From positions 124,001 to 188,000 of the forward strand of contig NZ_AUGD01000009.1 of assembly GCF_000426845.1 (NCBI RefSeq): a stretch of DNA of 64,000 bases, read 5' to 3'. Made by a program: the position numbers and the translations under genes. A model generated the notes under the pieces. That model was not told the DNA's origin. It saw only the letters and a list, made by a program, of their open reading frames with translations, and ran no database searches. Shown here piece after piece: positions 18,485 to 27,118 of the stretch (the first letter of the stretch is position 1; each line of letters begins with the position of its first letter). The stretch comes from Bradyrhizobium sp. in8p8 (GTDB lineage Bacteria; Pseudomonadota; Alphaproteobacteria; Rhizobiales; Xanthobacteraceae).

Positions 18485-18600
18485 CACCCCCCCCGTCACT
18501 CCGGGGCGCCGCGAAGTCGCGTCTCCGGAATCTCGCAATTCCCAGATGCGCAATGGCGCACACAGCGCACGCGAGGCGTGCTCCGGAATGGCTATCGAGA
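18485..18600. repeat. Dispersed intergenic repeat, diverged copy
   Basis: CGTCACTCCGGGGCGCCGCGAAG, GATGCGCAATGGCGCAC and GCTCCGGAATGG match the word order of the other intergenic repeats in inverted or diverged form. It lies between the ABC permease gene and the cyclase gene and extends the cyclase frame artificially. Confidence 0.6.
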
Positions 18601-18611
18601 GGCATTGTGCC

Positions 18612-19775
18612 TCAATCGAGCGTGCGGCGGAAGCGCGTCACGGCGATGGTCATGGCCAGCAGCATCAGGGCCGCCAGCGCCAGCGTGTCGAAGCGCAGAT
18701 TCTCCATGCTCGCACCCTTGAGCATGATGGCGCGGACGATCCGCAGATAGTGGGTCAGTGGCAGGCATTCGCCCAGATATTGCGCCCAGGCGGGCATGCC
18801 GGCGAACGGAAACATGAAGCCTGAGAGCAGGATGCTCGGCAGGAAGAACATCATGGACATCTGCATGGCCTGGAGCTGGTTCTGCACCACGGTCGAGATG
18901 GTATAGCCGATCGACAGATTGGTGGTGATGAACAACGTCGAGAGCAGCGCCAGCAGGAAGAGACTGCCGAGCACGGGCACCCCGAACAGACCGACGCCGA
19001 TGCCGATAATGAGGAACGCTTGAAGGAAACCGACCAGCACGTAAGGCACGATCTTGCCGAACATGACTTCGACCGGCTTGATCGGCATAGCCAACAGGCT
19101 CTCCATGGTGCCGCGCTCGACCTCGCGCGTGACCGACAGTGCGGTGAAGATCAGCATGGTCATGGTGAGAATGGTGCCGACGAGGCCGGGCACAATGTTC
19201 AGGCTGGAGGCCGCGGCCGGGTTGTAGCGGGCGTGCGCGCGGATCTCGAACGGCATCTCCGGGGGATCGCCGATATAGAGATCATGCTTGAGCGCCGTCT
19301 GCACCACCATACCCAGCGAGCCGATCGCCGCGCTCGCCGCGACCGGATCGGTGGCGTCAGCCGCCACCAGCAGTGCCGGCTTGTCGCCGCGCCGTACCGC
19401 CCGCTCGAAGCCGCGCGGGATCTCGACACCGAACAGCACCTTGCCGGATTTCAGGAGATTGTCGAAATCATCGACGTGGTGCACTTCATAGAGGAAGCGG
19501 AAATAGGCGGTGTTCTCCAGCGCCTTCAGGATCGAGCGGGCAAGATCGGAGTCCTCCTGGAGCAGCACCGCGCTCGGCAAGTTGCGCGGCGTCGTGTTGA
19601 TCGCGTAGCCGAACAGCATGAGCTGCATCACCGGCAGCATCACGATCATCGCGAAGGAGACGCGATCACGCTTGAGCTGGATGAACTCCTTGACCAACAT
19701 CGCGTAGGAGCGCCGCAGAAAGCCGAAGCGCTCGCGCATTGCGCGGGCTGAAGCAGGGGCATCGACGCCGCTCAT
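18612..19775 (-). CDS. ABC-2 type transporter permease
   Basis: This encodes 387 residues from the ATG at 19775, which overlaps the ATPase stop by four bases (ATGA). The layout is the YhhJ/YbhS type: one N-terminal membrane segment, a large periplasmic loop (about 70-190), then five segments with EVERGTMESLLAMPIKPVEVMFGKI. It is the last gene of tetR-hlyD-ATPase-permease. Only one permease is present, whereas ybhGFSR-type systems have two, so a homodimer is likely. Confidence 0.9.
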   Translation of the reverse strand: MSGVDAPASARAMRERFGFLRRSYAMLVKEFIQLKRDRVSFAMIVMLPVMQLMLFGYAINTTPRNLPSAVLLQEDSDLARSILKALENTAYFRFLYEVHHVDDFDNLLKSGKVLFGVEIPRGFERAVRRGDKPALLVAADATDPVAASAAIGSLGMVVQTALKHDLYIGDPPEMPFEIRAHARYNPAAASSLNIVPGLVGTILTMTMLIFTALSVTREVERGTMESLLAMPIKPVEVMFGKIVPYVLVGFLQAFLIIGIGVGLFGVPVLGSLFLLALLSTLFITTNLSIGYTISTVVQNQLQAMQMSMMFFLPSILLSGFMFPFAGMPAWAQYLGECLPLTHYLRIVRAIMLKGASMENLRFDTLALAALMLLAMTIAVTRFRRTLD

Positions 19776-20704
19776 TGGAAGTTGTCCTTGGAACGCCCCA
19801 TCAGCTCGATGAAGACGTCCTCGAGTGACGGTTGCGACTTCTGCCATCGCAATCCCCCCCTCTCGCGCCAAGGCGCGATGCTGTCTTCGAGCGCCGCGAT
19901 GTCGCGCCCCGACACGTGCAGCGAGGTGCCGAACGGCGCCACCATGTCGATCCCGGGCTTGCCCGTGAGCGCCGCCGCAAGCTCGTTCAGCGCTTCGCCC
20001 GTGACCGTGTAGGTCGCCAGCGCAGATTGCGCGATCACCTCCTCCACCGTGCCGTGCGCCAGCAGATAGCCGTAGGCGATGTAGGCGATCTCGTGACAGC
20101 GCTCGGCCTCGTCCATGTAGTGGGTCGAGACCAGCACGGTGAGGCCTTCGGCTGCGAGTGCGTGGATCTCGTTCCAGAAATCACGCCGCGCCTTGGGATC
20201 GACGCCGGCAGTCGGTTCGTCGAGCAGCAAAAGTTGCGGATTGGGCAGCGTGCATGCCCCCAGCGCCAGCCGCTGCTTCCAGCCGCCCGAGAGTTCGCCC
20301 GCAAGCTGCTCTTCTCGCCCGGTGAGCCCGAGCCGCTTGATCATGTCGCGCGCAGCGCCGCGCGCGTCCGTGACGCCATAGAGCCGCGCCACGAACTCGA
20401 GGTTCTCGCGCACCGAGAGATCCTGGTAGAGGCTGAAGCGCTGGGTCATGTAGCCGACGCGGCGCTTGATCTTCTCGGCATCGCGGCGGATGTCATACCC
20501 GAGGCAGGTGCCCTCGCCGCTGTCGGGCGTGAGTAGCCCGCACAGGATGCGGATGGTCGTGGTCTTGCCCGAGCCGTTCGGCCCGAGAAAGCCGTAGATC
20601 GAGCCGCGCTTCACCTGCATCGACAGGTCGTGCACGACCTCGCGGCCGCCGAACGACTTCGTCAGGCCCTTGACGTCGATCGCGATGTCGTTGCCGCTGC
20701 TCAT
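19772..20704 (-). CDS. ABC transporter ATP-binding protein
   Basis: This encodes 310 residues. Walker A is GPNGSGKTT near residue 42, the signature is LSGGWKQRLALG, and Walker B is LLLLDEPTAGVDPKARRD. The C-terminal extension ending SLEDVFIELM is typical of ABC-2 drug or lipid exporters (YbhF/CcmA-like). It overlaps both neighbours by four bases, so translation is coupled. It powers the membrane permease encoded next. Confidence 0.94.
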   Translation of the reverse strand: MSSGNDIAIDVKGLTKSFGGREVVHDLSMQVKRGSIYGFLGPNGSGKTTTIRILCGLLTPDSGEGTCLGYDIRRDAEKIKRRVGYMTQRFSLYQDLSVRENLEFVARLYGVTDARGAARDMIKRLGLTGREEQLAGELSGGWKQRLALGACTLPNPQLLLLDEPTAGVDPKARRDFWNEIHALAAEGLTVLVSTHYMDEAERCHEIAYIAYGYLLAHGTVEEVIAQSALATYTVTGEALNELAAALTGKPGIDMVAPFGTSLHVSGRDIAALEDSIAPWRERGGLRWQKSQPSLEDVFIELMGRSKDNFQ

Positions 20705-21504
20705 CGTCTGTCCGCCACCGGTGTCTTGAGCTCGGAATTCTTGGGATTGAGATAGACATCGATCGGCTGTCCGACCCGCAGGGCATCCGGCCGCGAGGGC
20801 CGCGCCTGGATCAGATAGACCAGCTTGTTGCGCTCATCGAGGCTATAGATGACGGGCGGGGTGTATTCGGCCGAGGTCGCGATGAAATAGATCTTTGCGG
20901 TAAGGTCGGCCGCGCAATTGTCGCAGGAGATGCGCACCGTGTCGCCGATCGCCAGCTTCGGCAATTCGGTCTCCGGCACGAAGAAGCGCAGCTTCATGTT
21001 GCCGGGCGGCATGATCGACAGCACCGGCCGCTGCGCCGCCACCATCTCGCCCTCGCGAAAATAGATCTGCTGGATGGTGCCGGCAACCGGCGCAAAGCCC
21101 TTGCGCCTCGCCATCCGCGTCTCCGAGGTCGCTACTCGCGCTTCGGCGATGCGCAAGGCGGACACGGCGGAATCGAGGTTGGCCTGTGTGCCCGAGCCGG
21201 TCTTGCTCAGCGAAGCCGCCCGGTCATAGGTCTGCTGCGCGTTCGCCAGCGTCGCCTTGTTCTGATTGAGATCGGCGCGCTGGAGATCGTCATCGACGGA
21301 ATAGAGGGGATCGCCGACCTTGACCTCGTCACCCTCGCGGACGTTGAGCCTGGTGATCCGACCCGCTTCGTCCGGACTGACGAAAATCATGTCGGCCTCG
21401 ACCCAGCCCTGGAAGCCGGGATCGCGCTTCTCCTTGCAGGCCGCAAGAGCGGTTGCGACCACAAGCGTCAATGCAAACCTCAAAACTGCTTGCGACGACC
21501 TCAT
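20701..21504 (-). CDS. HlyD-type periplasmic adaptor lipoprotein
   Basis: This encodes 267 residues. The N-terminus has a lipobox (VVATALAAC, Cys23), so it is a lipid-anchored periplasmic protein. It has a membrane-fusion fold: GWVEADMIFVSPDEAGRI, a lipoyl-like half, a coiled-coil hairpin about residues 80-135, and GFAPVAGTIQQIYFREGEMV. It should bridge the ABC permease to the outer membrane; no TolC gene is in the window. It overlaps tetR and the ATPase gene by four bases each, and resembles YbhG. Confidence 0.9.
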   Translation of the reverse strand: MRSSQAVLRFALTLVVATALAACKEKRDPGFQGWVEADMIFVSPDEAGRITRLNVREGDEVKVGDPLYSVDDDLQRADLNQNKATLANAQQTYDRAASLSKTGSGTQANLDSAVSALRIAEARVATSETRMARRKGFAPVAGTIQQIYFREGEMVAAQRPVLSIMPPGNMKLRFFVPETELPKLAIGDTVRISCDNCAADLTAKIYFIATSAEYTPPVIYSLDERNKLVYLIQARPSRPDALRVGQPIDVYLNPKNSELKTPVADRR

Positions 21505-22196
21505 GTCGTCCTCCGTTCGCCAAAAATCAAATCGAGATGGACGCGCAGCATCTCCTGCGCATCGAGCGGCGCATGCCGCGCAAACAGGCTCTGCCAGATC
21601 ACCGCGATCATTGCGGGCGCAACCAGGATCTGCGGATAGCGCGCGAGATCCTTCTGACGGATCTCGCCGCGGGCAATGCCGAGCTCGATCAATGCGCGCA
21701 TGGCGGCGATCCCGCGCGAGACGACCTCGCGATAGTAGAAGTCGGCCACGGAGGGAAAGCGCGGCCCCTCCGCCACGATCAGACGCACCAGATCGCCCCG
21801 ACGCGTCCCGATCACCTCCTTCAGGAAATTGCCGGCAAACGTCTCGATGACTTCACGCACCGTTCCGGCGGGCGGCGGCAGCGTCGTGAGGCGCGTGACC
21901 ACCGGCACGATCACGGTGCGCACCAGCTCCTCGAACATCGATTCCTTGTCCTTGAAGTGCAGATAAATCGTGCCCTTTGCGACGCCGGCGCGCTTGGCAA
22001 TGTCGTCAAGCCGCGTCGCGGCAAACCCGCGCGCGATGAATTCGTCCATCGCCGCCTCCACAATGGCCGCGCGCCGCTCCGCCGCGCGCGTGGCACGGTT
22101 GGAGGCCGGAGCAGCTCCGCTGGCTTCGGAGTGTCCGCCGCTCTGGTGGACGCGAGCCGCGGACCGCGTAACGCTTTTGGTCGACTTCCTGGTCAT
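21501..22196 (-). CDS. TetR/AcrR-family repressor of the efflux operon
   Basis: This encodes 231 residues. A 38-residue unstructured N-terminus precedes the helix-turn-helix (residues about 42-88: AAIVEAAMDEFIARGFAATRLDDIAKRAGVAKGTIYLHFKDKESM). The C-terminal ligand domain resembles CecR-type regulators. It is the first gene of a four-gene operon with adaptor, ATPase and permease. A perfect 22-base palindrome begins nine bases upstream of its start, which suggests autorepression released by a transported compound. Confidence 0.92.
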   Translation of the reverse strand: MTRKSTKSVTRSAARVHQSGGHSEASGAAPASNRATRAAERRAAIVEAAMDEFIARGFAATRLDDIAKRAGVAKGTIYLHFKDKESMFEELVRTVIVPVVTRLTTLPPPAGTVREVIETFAGNFLKEVIGTRRGDLVRLIVAEGPRFPSVADFYYREVVSRGIAAMRALIELGIARGEIRQKDLARYPQILVAPAMIAVIWQSLFARHAPLDAQEMLRVHLDLIFGERRTT

Positions 22197-22204
22197 CCCA
22201 GATG

Positions 22205-22226
22205 AATGACTGACTAGTCAGTCATT
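22205..22226. promoter_or_regulatory. Perfect palindromic TetR operator
   Basis: AATGACTGACT (22205-22215) is followed at once by its exact reverse complement (22216-22226), an unbroken 22-base palindrome. It lies just upstream of the tetR start at 22196 and so overlaps its leader or promoter. The TGACTNACTAGTCA character is common in TetR operators of efflux systems. Confidence 0.8.
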
Positions 22227-22259
22227 GTCAAGAACAAGAACCGGCAGGCGCCAAAACGA

Positions 22260-22293
22260 ATTAGTGTTGACTAATGCATTAGCGTTCGCTAAT
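22260..22293. promoter_or_regulatory. Tandem ArsR-type operators
   Basis: ATTAGTGTTGACTAAT (22260-22275) and ATTAGCGTTCGCTAAT (22278-22293) both fit ATTAG-N6-CTAAT and are two bases apart. The second ends ten bases before the arsR start codon, a usual site for autorepression. Confidence 0.65.
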
Positions 22294-22302
22294 TGAAACT
22301 TC

Positions 22303-22638
22303 ATGATTGAAGCCGCCCAAAACCCCGTCACAACCGTGATGCGCGCTCTTGCCGATCCGACGCGCCGCGCCGTTTTCGAGCGGGTGTTCGCGAGCAAGGA
22401 GATCAGCGTCGCAGAGCTGACACGTGGCAGCGGCGTAACCCAGGGTGCGATCTCGCAGCACCTGAAGTCGCTCAAGCAGGCCGGTCTCGTCACCGAACGG
22501 GCCGAGGGCCGCAACGTCTACTACCGCGCCGCGCCGCAAGGACTCGAGCCTCTGGTCAACTGGATGGACCATTACGGCGTGTTCTGGCGCGAGCGCTTCC
22601 AGAACCTGCGTGATTTCTTGAAGGAGATCGATCCGTGA
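22303..22638 (+). CDS. ArsR-family transcriptional regulator
   Basis: This encodes 111 residues with a winged helix-turn-helix throughout: ALADPTRRAVFERVF, ISVAELTRGSGVTQGAISQHLKSLKQAGLV, and ERAEGRNVYYRAAPQGLEPL. No Cys pairs of metal-sensing ArsR members are seen, so this is the metal-independent kind usually paired with an AHSA1 gene. That gene follows with a four-base overlap. Tandem dyads lie just upstream of the start. Confidence 0.92.
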   Translation: MIEAAQNPVTTVMRALADPTRRAVFERVFASKEISVAELTRGSGVTQGAISQHLKSLKQAGLVTERAEGRNVYYRAAPQGLEPLVNWMDHYGVFWRERFQNLRDFLKEIDP

Positions 22639-23096
22639 GTACTGCCGCGTTGAAAGCCGAAACAAAGGACATCGTCATCGACGATGTGTTCCCTCACACC
22701 GCCGAGACGATCTGGAGGGCGTTGACCAGCGCCCAGCTGATCGCGCGCTGGCTGATGCAGCCGACCGGCTTTGAAGCCGTCGAAGGCAACTCCTTCACAT
22801 TCCAGACCACTCCGGGCGGCAATTGGGACGGCGTGATCCATTGCCGCGTTCTCGAGGTCGTGCCGAACCGCCGCCTCGTCTACTCTTGGAAGGGCGGCGA
22901 CGAACGCAACACCGGCTATGGCGCACCGCTCGACACCGTCGTGACGTGGTCCCTCTCCCCGGTCGAAGCCGGCACGCGGATCCGCCTGGTCCATGCAGGC
23001 TTCGTCCTGCCCAGGAACGAGTCGGCCTACACGGTCATGAGCGGCGGCTGGAAGAAGGTGGTCCGCAAGCTCGACGAGATCAGCGGGGAAGAGTGA
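22635..23096 (+). CDS. SRPBCC/AHSA1-domain protein
   Basis: This encodes 153 residues from the GTG at 22635, overlapping the arsR stop. The AHSA1 fold is seen as VFPHTAETIWRALTSAQLIARWLMQP, GGNWDGVIHCRVLEVVPNRRLVYSWKGG and VTWSLSPVEAGTRIRLVHAGF. Such proteins bind hydrophobic ligands in a central cavity; the ligand is unknown. It is in an operon with arsR and probably the GFA gene 12 bases later. Confidence 0.88.
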   Translation: MSTAALKAETKDIVIDDVFPHTAETIWRALTSAQLIARWLMQPTGFEAVEGNSFTFQTTPGGNWDGVIHCRVLEVVPNRRLVYSWKGGDERNTGYGAPLDTVVTWSLSPVEAGTRIRLVHAGFVLPRNESAYTVMSGGWKKVVRKLDEISGEE

Positions 23097-23108
23097 GGAG
23101 ATGGCGCG

Positions 23109-23522
23109 ATGGAAAAGTCCTATACCGGCGGCTGCGCCTGCGGCGCGATCCGCTATTCGATCCTCGGGGAGCCCCTGTTCAGCAATCACTGCCAGTGCCG
23201 GGACTGCCAGCGGGAAAGTGGCAGCGGGCATGGCTCCTACGCGACCTTCGCGCGCGCCGGCGTCACGGTGACCGGTGAAGCGACGCACTGGGACATGGTC
23301 GCAGACAGCGGCAATGTGAAGACGCGCGGCTTCTGCGCAAAATGCGGCGTGCCCGTCTACATGACCTTTGCGGCACAGCCCGATGTCTTCACGATCCGGG
23401 CGGCAAGCCTCGACGAACCCGCCCGCTACAAGCCGCAGGCGGTCACCTTCGCCGCGCGCGGTCACGACTGGGATCGCCTTGGCCCTGGCCTGGTGAAATT
23501 CGAAGGCATGCCGCCAGCGTAA
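23109..23522 (+). CDS. GFA-family zinc protein
   Basis: This encodes 137 residues, the full family length. Zinc-binding Cys are visible: Cys9 and Cys11 (GGCACGAIRY), Cys28, Cys30 and Cys33 (HCQCRDCQRESG), and Cys76 and Cys79 (GFCAKCGVPVY). The family is named after glutathione-dependent formaldehyde-activating enzyme, though most members have no shown activity. It is third in the arsR operon. Confidence 0.9.
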   Translation: MEKSYTGGCACGAIRYSILGEPLFSNHCQCRDCQRESGSGHGSYATFARAGVTVTGEATHWDMVADSGNVKTRGFCAKCGVPVYMTFAAQPDVFTIRAASLDEPARYKPQAVTFAARGHDWDRLGPGLVKFEGMPPA

Positions 23523-23549
23523 GCAACGGCGACGAGAGTGACCGGCGGC

Positions 23550-24830
23550 TCAGATGCATGGCCGGATGTAGGGCCGGTTGATCTCCCACAACTCCTCGAG
23601 CAGGCCTCGCGCGGCCTTCTCGGAATGGACGACGGGGTCGAGCAGCAAGGCCTGCAGCGCCATCTCCTTCGAAGCGTGCATGGCCGCCTCCACCGCCATC
23701 TGCTGAACCTGAACCTGGATCGTCATCAGCTTGGCCACGGCGTCGGGCAGCGCCCCAAGCGAGACAGGATGGATGCCGGCAGCATCTACTTCCACCGGCA
23801 CCTCCACGGCGGCATCGGCCGGCAGGTTCGGGATCACCTGTCGATTGTGAACGACCGCGGATTCGACGAGTTGCTTGCGGTTATGGACAATGGCGGCGAT
23901 GATGCCGATCGCTCGCTCGCCCGAGGGCATCGACCACCAGTCCGGCATCTCGGCCCGACCTGCGAGCACGTCGTCGATCAGCCGCGTCAGTTTCGCGCGC
24001 TCGCTCTCGTCCCAGTCGAAATTATAGCCGCCCTCGCCGGCCTCCCAGCCGAACGAAAGATACTCGCCCACGTGACTGTCTCCGCAGCCGAGCCAGTAGC
24101 CGAACGCGTGCAACAATTTGCGCGTCAGCGGTGAGAAGGCGGGATCGAAATCCCGCTCCTTTTCGCGCAGCAGTGGATAGAGGTCCGCGCCCGTCTCGCG
24201 GTCACGAATTTCGGTCAGGCACTGGAAATGGTTGAGACCTGCACCCCACACGTCCACGCGACTCTCCGGCATCCCCAGAATTCGCGCGACGTTGTCGCGG
24301 GCAAGGAATATTCCGTGGCACAGGCCGACGCTGCGGATTCCGCTGTACCGGCCGAGCGCCAGGATGATTCGGCTTTCCGGATTGGAGAAATTGATGAACG
24401 TCGCGCGTGGGCAACGGAGCTCCATCTCGCGCACGAAGTCGAAGACGGCCGGCAAGGTGCGCAGCGTGAAGAACAAGCCGCCGGGCCCTCCGTTCTCACC
24501 CAGCGTATGACGGATGCCGAACCTGCGCGGAATCTCGAAATCGAGCCGCCACAACCGATTGCGATCGATGGCGGTGGAATGCACGACGAACTCGGCGCCG
24601 TCCAACGCCGCGCGCCAGTCCGTCGTAGCCTCGACGGCATAGCCGGCGCCGGATTTCTCGTTGAGCAGTTTGGCAAGCCGCGTCGACCGGCCAAGCCGGT
24701 CGACGTTTCGTCCGACCAGGACCAGTGTCGAACCGGCGAGATCGCGGGTCGAAAACAGGTCCCGGAACATGCTCATCCCGAAGGATGCGCTGCTGGCGCC
24801 GAGAAAGACGATCTTCGTTGTCCGGGCCAT
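23550..24830 (-). CDS. Family 4 glycoside hydrolase (alpha-galactosidase/glucuronidase type)
   Basis: This encodes 426 residues. The N-terminal Rossmann stretch KIVFLGASSASFG binds NAD. Family signatures are INFSNPESRI, the metal Cys/His motif GLCHG near residue 173, and GLNHFQCL near residue 197. GH4 enzymes use NAD and Mn2+ in a redox-assisted hydrolysis of glycosides. The sugar is not predictable and no sugar transporter is adjacent. It is read towards the GFA gene, with a 27-base gap. Confidence 0.88.
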   Translation of the reverse strand: MARTTKIVFLGASSASFGMSMFRDLFSTRDLAGSTLVLVGRNVDRLGRSTRLAKLLNEKSGAGYAVEATTDWRAALDGAEFVVHSTAIDRNRLWRLDFEIPRRFGIRHTLGENGGPGGLFFTLRTLPAVFDFVREMELRCPRATFINFSNPESRIILALGRYSGIRSVGLCHGIFLARDNVARILGMPESRVDVWGAGLNHFQCLTEIRDRETGADLYPLLREKERDFDPAFSPLTRKLLHAFGYWLGCGDSHVGEYLSFGWEAGEGGYNFDWDESERAKLTRLIDDVLAGRAEMPDWWSMPSGERAIGIIAAIVHNRKQLVESAVVHNRQVIPNLPADAAVEVPVEVDAAGIHPVSLGALPDAVAKLMTIQVQVQQMAVEAAMHASKEMALQALLLDPVVHSEKAARGLLEELWEINRPYIRPCI

Positions 24831-24849
24831 GCCCTGCTCCTCGCAGAGA

Positions 24850-25875
24850 CTAGGCGAAGTCGAGCACCATGCGGCCGTCGATCTTGCCGGCCTTCATCCG
24901 GTCGAAGACCTCATTGATCTGCGCGAGCGGCACCTTGGCGACCTCGGCCTTGACCTTGCCGTCGGCGGCGAAAGCAATGGCCTCGTCGAGGTCGCGCCTG
25001 GTTCCGACGATCGAGCCGCGCACAGTGATGCGCTTGAGCACGACGTCGAAAATCGGAGTCGGAAATTCGCCCGGCGGCAGCCCGACGAGGCTGACGGTCC
25101 CCTTGCGGCGCACCATCTTCAGCGCCTGGGCGAACGCCGGGGTGGAGACCGCAGTCACCAGCACACCATGCGCCCCGCCTCCGGTCGCTTCCAGCACCTT
25201 GTCCACCGCATCGGCGGCGAGCGCGTTCACCGCAAGATCGGCACCGGTCTCACGGGCCAGGTCGAGCTTGTCCTCGGCGATATCGACGGCCGCAACCTTG
25301 AGACCCATCGCCTTGGCGTATTGAACCGCGACATGGCCGAGCCCGCCGACGCCCGAGATCACCACCCACTCGCCGGGCTTCGCCTCGGTCTCCTTCAGTC
25401 CCTTGTAGGTGGTGACGCCGGCGCACAGGATCGGCGCGATGGCGGCAAAATCGACGGTTGCCGGCAGCTTGGCCGCGAAGGCCGCCGAAGCGATGACATA
25501 TTCGGCGAAACCGCCGTTCACGCTGTAGCCGGTGTTGTGCTGGTGCTCGCACAGCGTCTCCCAGCCGGTCTCGCAATACTCGCACGACATGCAGGCGTCG
25601 TGCAGCCAGGCGACCCCGACGGCATCGCCGACCTTCAGATTCTTCACACCGGGCCCGATCGCGGCGACGATGCCCGCCGCCTCATGGCCGGGAATGAAGG
25701 GTGGAACCGGCTTCACCGGCCAGTCCCCGGAGGCGGCATGCAGATCGGTGTGACAGACGCCGCAGGCCTTGACCTTCACCAGAACCTCGCCGGGACCGGG
25801 CTGCGGCACCGGCACATCCTCGATCACCAGCGGCTTGCCGAATTGTCTGACGACTGCAGCTTTCATGGTCGGCAT
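24850..25875 (-). CDS. Zinc-dependent alcohol dehydrogenase (AdhP-like)
   Basis: This encodes 341 residues from the ATG at 25875, with AAAGGAG eight bases upstream; a longer upstream frame is unlike the family. Catalytic zinc ligands are Cys41 (CGVCHTDLH) and His64-Glu65 (PGHEAAG). Structural zinc Cys are 95, 98, 101 and 109. The NAD site is GVGGLGHVAVQYAK. The family oxidises primary alcohols such as ethanol or reduces aldehydes. It follows no obvious partner; the GH4 gene lies 19 bases downstream and may be co-transcribed. Confidence 0.93.
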   Translation of the reverse strand: MPTMKAAVVRQFGKPLVIEDVPVPQPGPGEVLVKVKACGVCHTDLHAASGDWPVKPVPPFIPGHEAAGIVAAIGPGVKNLKVGDAVGVAWLHDACMSCEYCETGWETLCEHQHNTGYSVNGGFAEYVIASAAFAAKLPATVDFAAIAPILCAGVTTYKGLKETEAKPGEWVVISGVGGLGHVAVQYAKAMGLKVAAVDIAEDKLDLARETGADLAVNALAADAVDKVLEATGGGAHGVLVTAVSTPAFAQALKMVRRKGTVSLVGLPPGEFPTPIFDVVLKRITVRGSIVGTRRDLDEAIAFAADGKVKAEVAKVPLAQINEVFDRMKAGKIDGRMVLDFA

Positions 25876-26018
25876 CGGTCTGCTCCTTTGCGTTGGCTGG
25901 GGCAGATTAGCCATGCCGGGGGCCTTGCTCTTGACCGGCGTCAAAGAGCACAAAGTTTGCGCAAGCACTTCCGCCATCGTGACACCACGATGACAACGAG
26001 AAGCGACGACCAACGCCC

Positions 26019-26429
26019 TCAGCTATGGAACTTGAGGCCATCGACGATCTTGTCGATCACCTTCCGTTCGGCGCGCATCGCAATGCCGACGAGATTGAGG
26101 TCGGCGCGTGCGACGGCCCTGACCGCCTCGCGATTGGCGGCATCGTGCGTGGTCCTGAACATGTCCTCGGTGTAGACCGCCGGCTTGACATTGCGGGTGA
26201 GCGCGCGGTCCAGCGCGCGCGACAATGCGGCCCCGTCGGCGCCGTAGATCAGGATCGGCTGGCCGATCAGTGCGTGATACTTGGTACCCGAGGCGTCTTC
26301 ATAGGCCTCGCCAATGCATTCGGGAAAGGCTGCGGCAATGCCGCTGGTGAGAAAGGACGCGACGTTGAGCTTCTGCCAGGCTTGAAGATCGGTGCGGATC
26401 ACCACGGCGATCTTGGTGTCGAACTGCAT
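26019..26429 (-). CDS. DUF2000-family protein
   Basis: This encodes 136 residues. KIAVVIRTDLQAWQKLNVASFLTSGIAAAFPECIGE, GQPILIYGADGAALSRALDRAL and VYTEDMFRTTHDAANREAV match DUF2000. These are small alpha/beta proteins related to peptidyl-tRNA hydrolase 2 in fold; function is unknown. No membrane segment is present. Confidence 0.85.
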   Translation of the reverse strand: MQFDTKIAVVIRTDLQAWQKLNVASFLTSGIAAAFPECIGEAYEDASGTKYHALIGQPILIYGADGAALSRALDRALTRNVKPAVYTEDMFRTTHDAANREAVRAVARADLNLVGIAMRAERKVIDKIVDGLKFHS

Positions 26430-26435
26430 GCATTC

Positions 26436-26578
26436 CCTCGATTGTCATTCCGGGCGCGCCACTTGGCGCAAGCTACGGAGCGCAATTGCGCACCTGAGAA
26501 TCCATCGCGCCACAAGGCAAGGGGACGAATGGATTGCGGGTTCGATGCTACGCATCGCCCCGGAATGACAGCAAGAGG
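26436..26578. repeat. Dispersed intergenic repeat, long copy
   Basis: GAGCGCAATTGCGCAC at 26478-26493 has one mismatch to the palindromic core found near 16.0 and 60.6 kb, followed by the same CTGAGAATCC. Flanks carry CATTCCGGGCGCGCCACTTGG and CGCCCCGGAATGACAGC. It separates the DUF2000 and DUF4189 genes. Confidence 0.75.
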
Positions 26579-26580
26579 AA

Positions 26581-26970
26581 TCAACCCTTGGCGTCGCAGG
26601 CCCAGGCGCGGATCACGCATTCCTTGCCACCATACTTGTAGCATTCGCGCGTGGCGGCATTGAGCGAGGCCGAAATCTTCGGCTTGACGGCATAGCCATA
26701 GGCGCCGCAGGGATTGGTGAGATCGACCGACATTGCGGCGCAGGCGCGCTTCATCGTTACCGTCGTGCAATCGCCCTTGCACTGCTTCTGCGCCGCGGCG
26801 CGCGCCTCATGCTCGGCGTCGTAATCATACGCTTGGCCATAGGCGCCGCATTTGCCGACTGCAAATGCGCCGGCGGCGTGGGCTTCAGTAATGTAGCGGG
26901 CGCCCGTAACGGCAACAGACAAGACAACGCAAAACATCGCGAAACGGCGCGCGACGGCATTCGAAGCCAT
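26581..26970 (-). CDS. Secreted DUF4189-domain protein
   Basis: This encodes 129 residues from the ATG at 26970. A signal peptide ends near residue 33 (EAHA-AGAF). The mature part has the DUF4189 pattern GAFAVGKCGAYGQAYDY, a repeated Ala-rich helix, CGAYGYAV and an even number of Cys suited to disulfides. A purine-rich GGGGGGAGGG precedes the start. Function is unknown; it is likely periplasmic. Confidence 0.8.
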   Translation of the reverse strand: MASNAVARRFAMFCVVLSVAVTGARYITEAHAAGAFAVGKCGAYGQAYDYDAEHEARAAAQKQCKGDCTTVTMKRACAAMSVDLTNPCGAYGYAVKPKISASLNAATRECYKYGGKECVIRAWACDAKG

Positions 26971-27118
26971 GGAAAAACCCTCCCCCCAGGCAAGGCGATG
27001 GGAGTCTAATCGGCGGTCGTTTCCAGACGGTGAACGGGTGGTTGAGCTTGGCGGACGGGGACGTGTCGCGGGGTGGATTGCGCCTTCGGCTAATCGACCC
27101 GGCGCTGCTGCGGCACCT

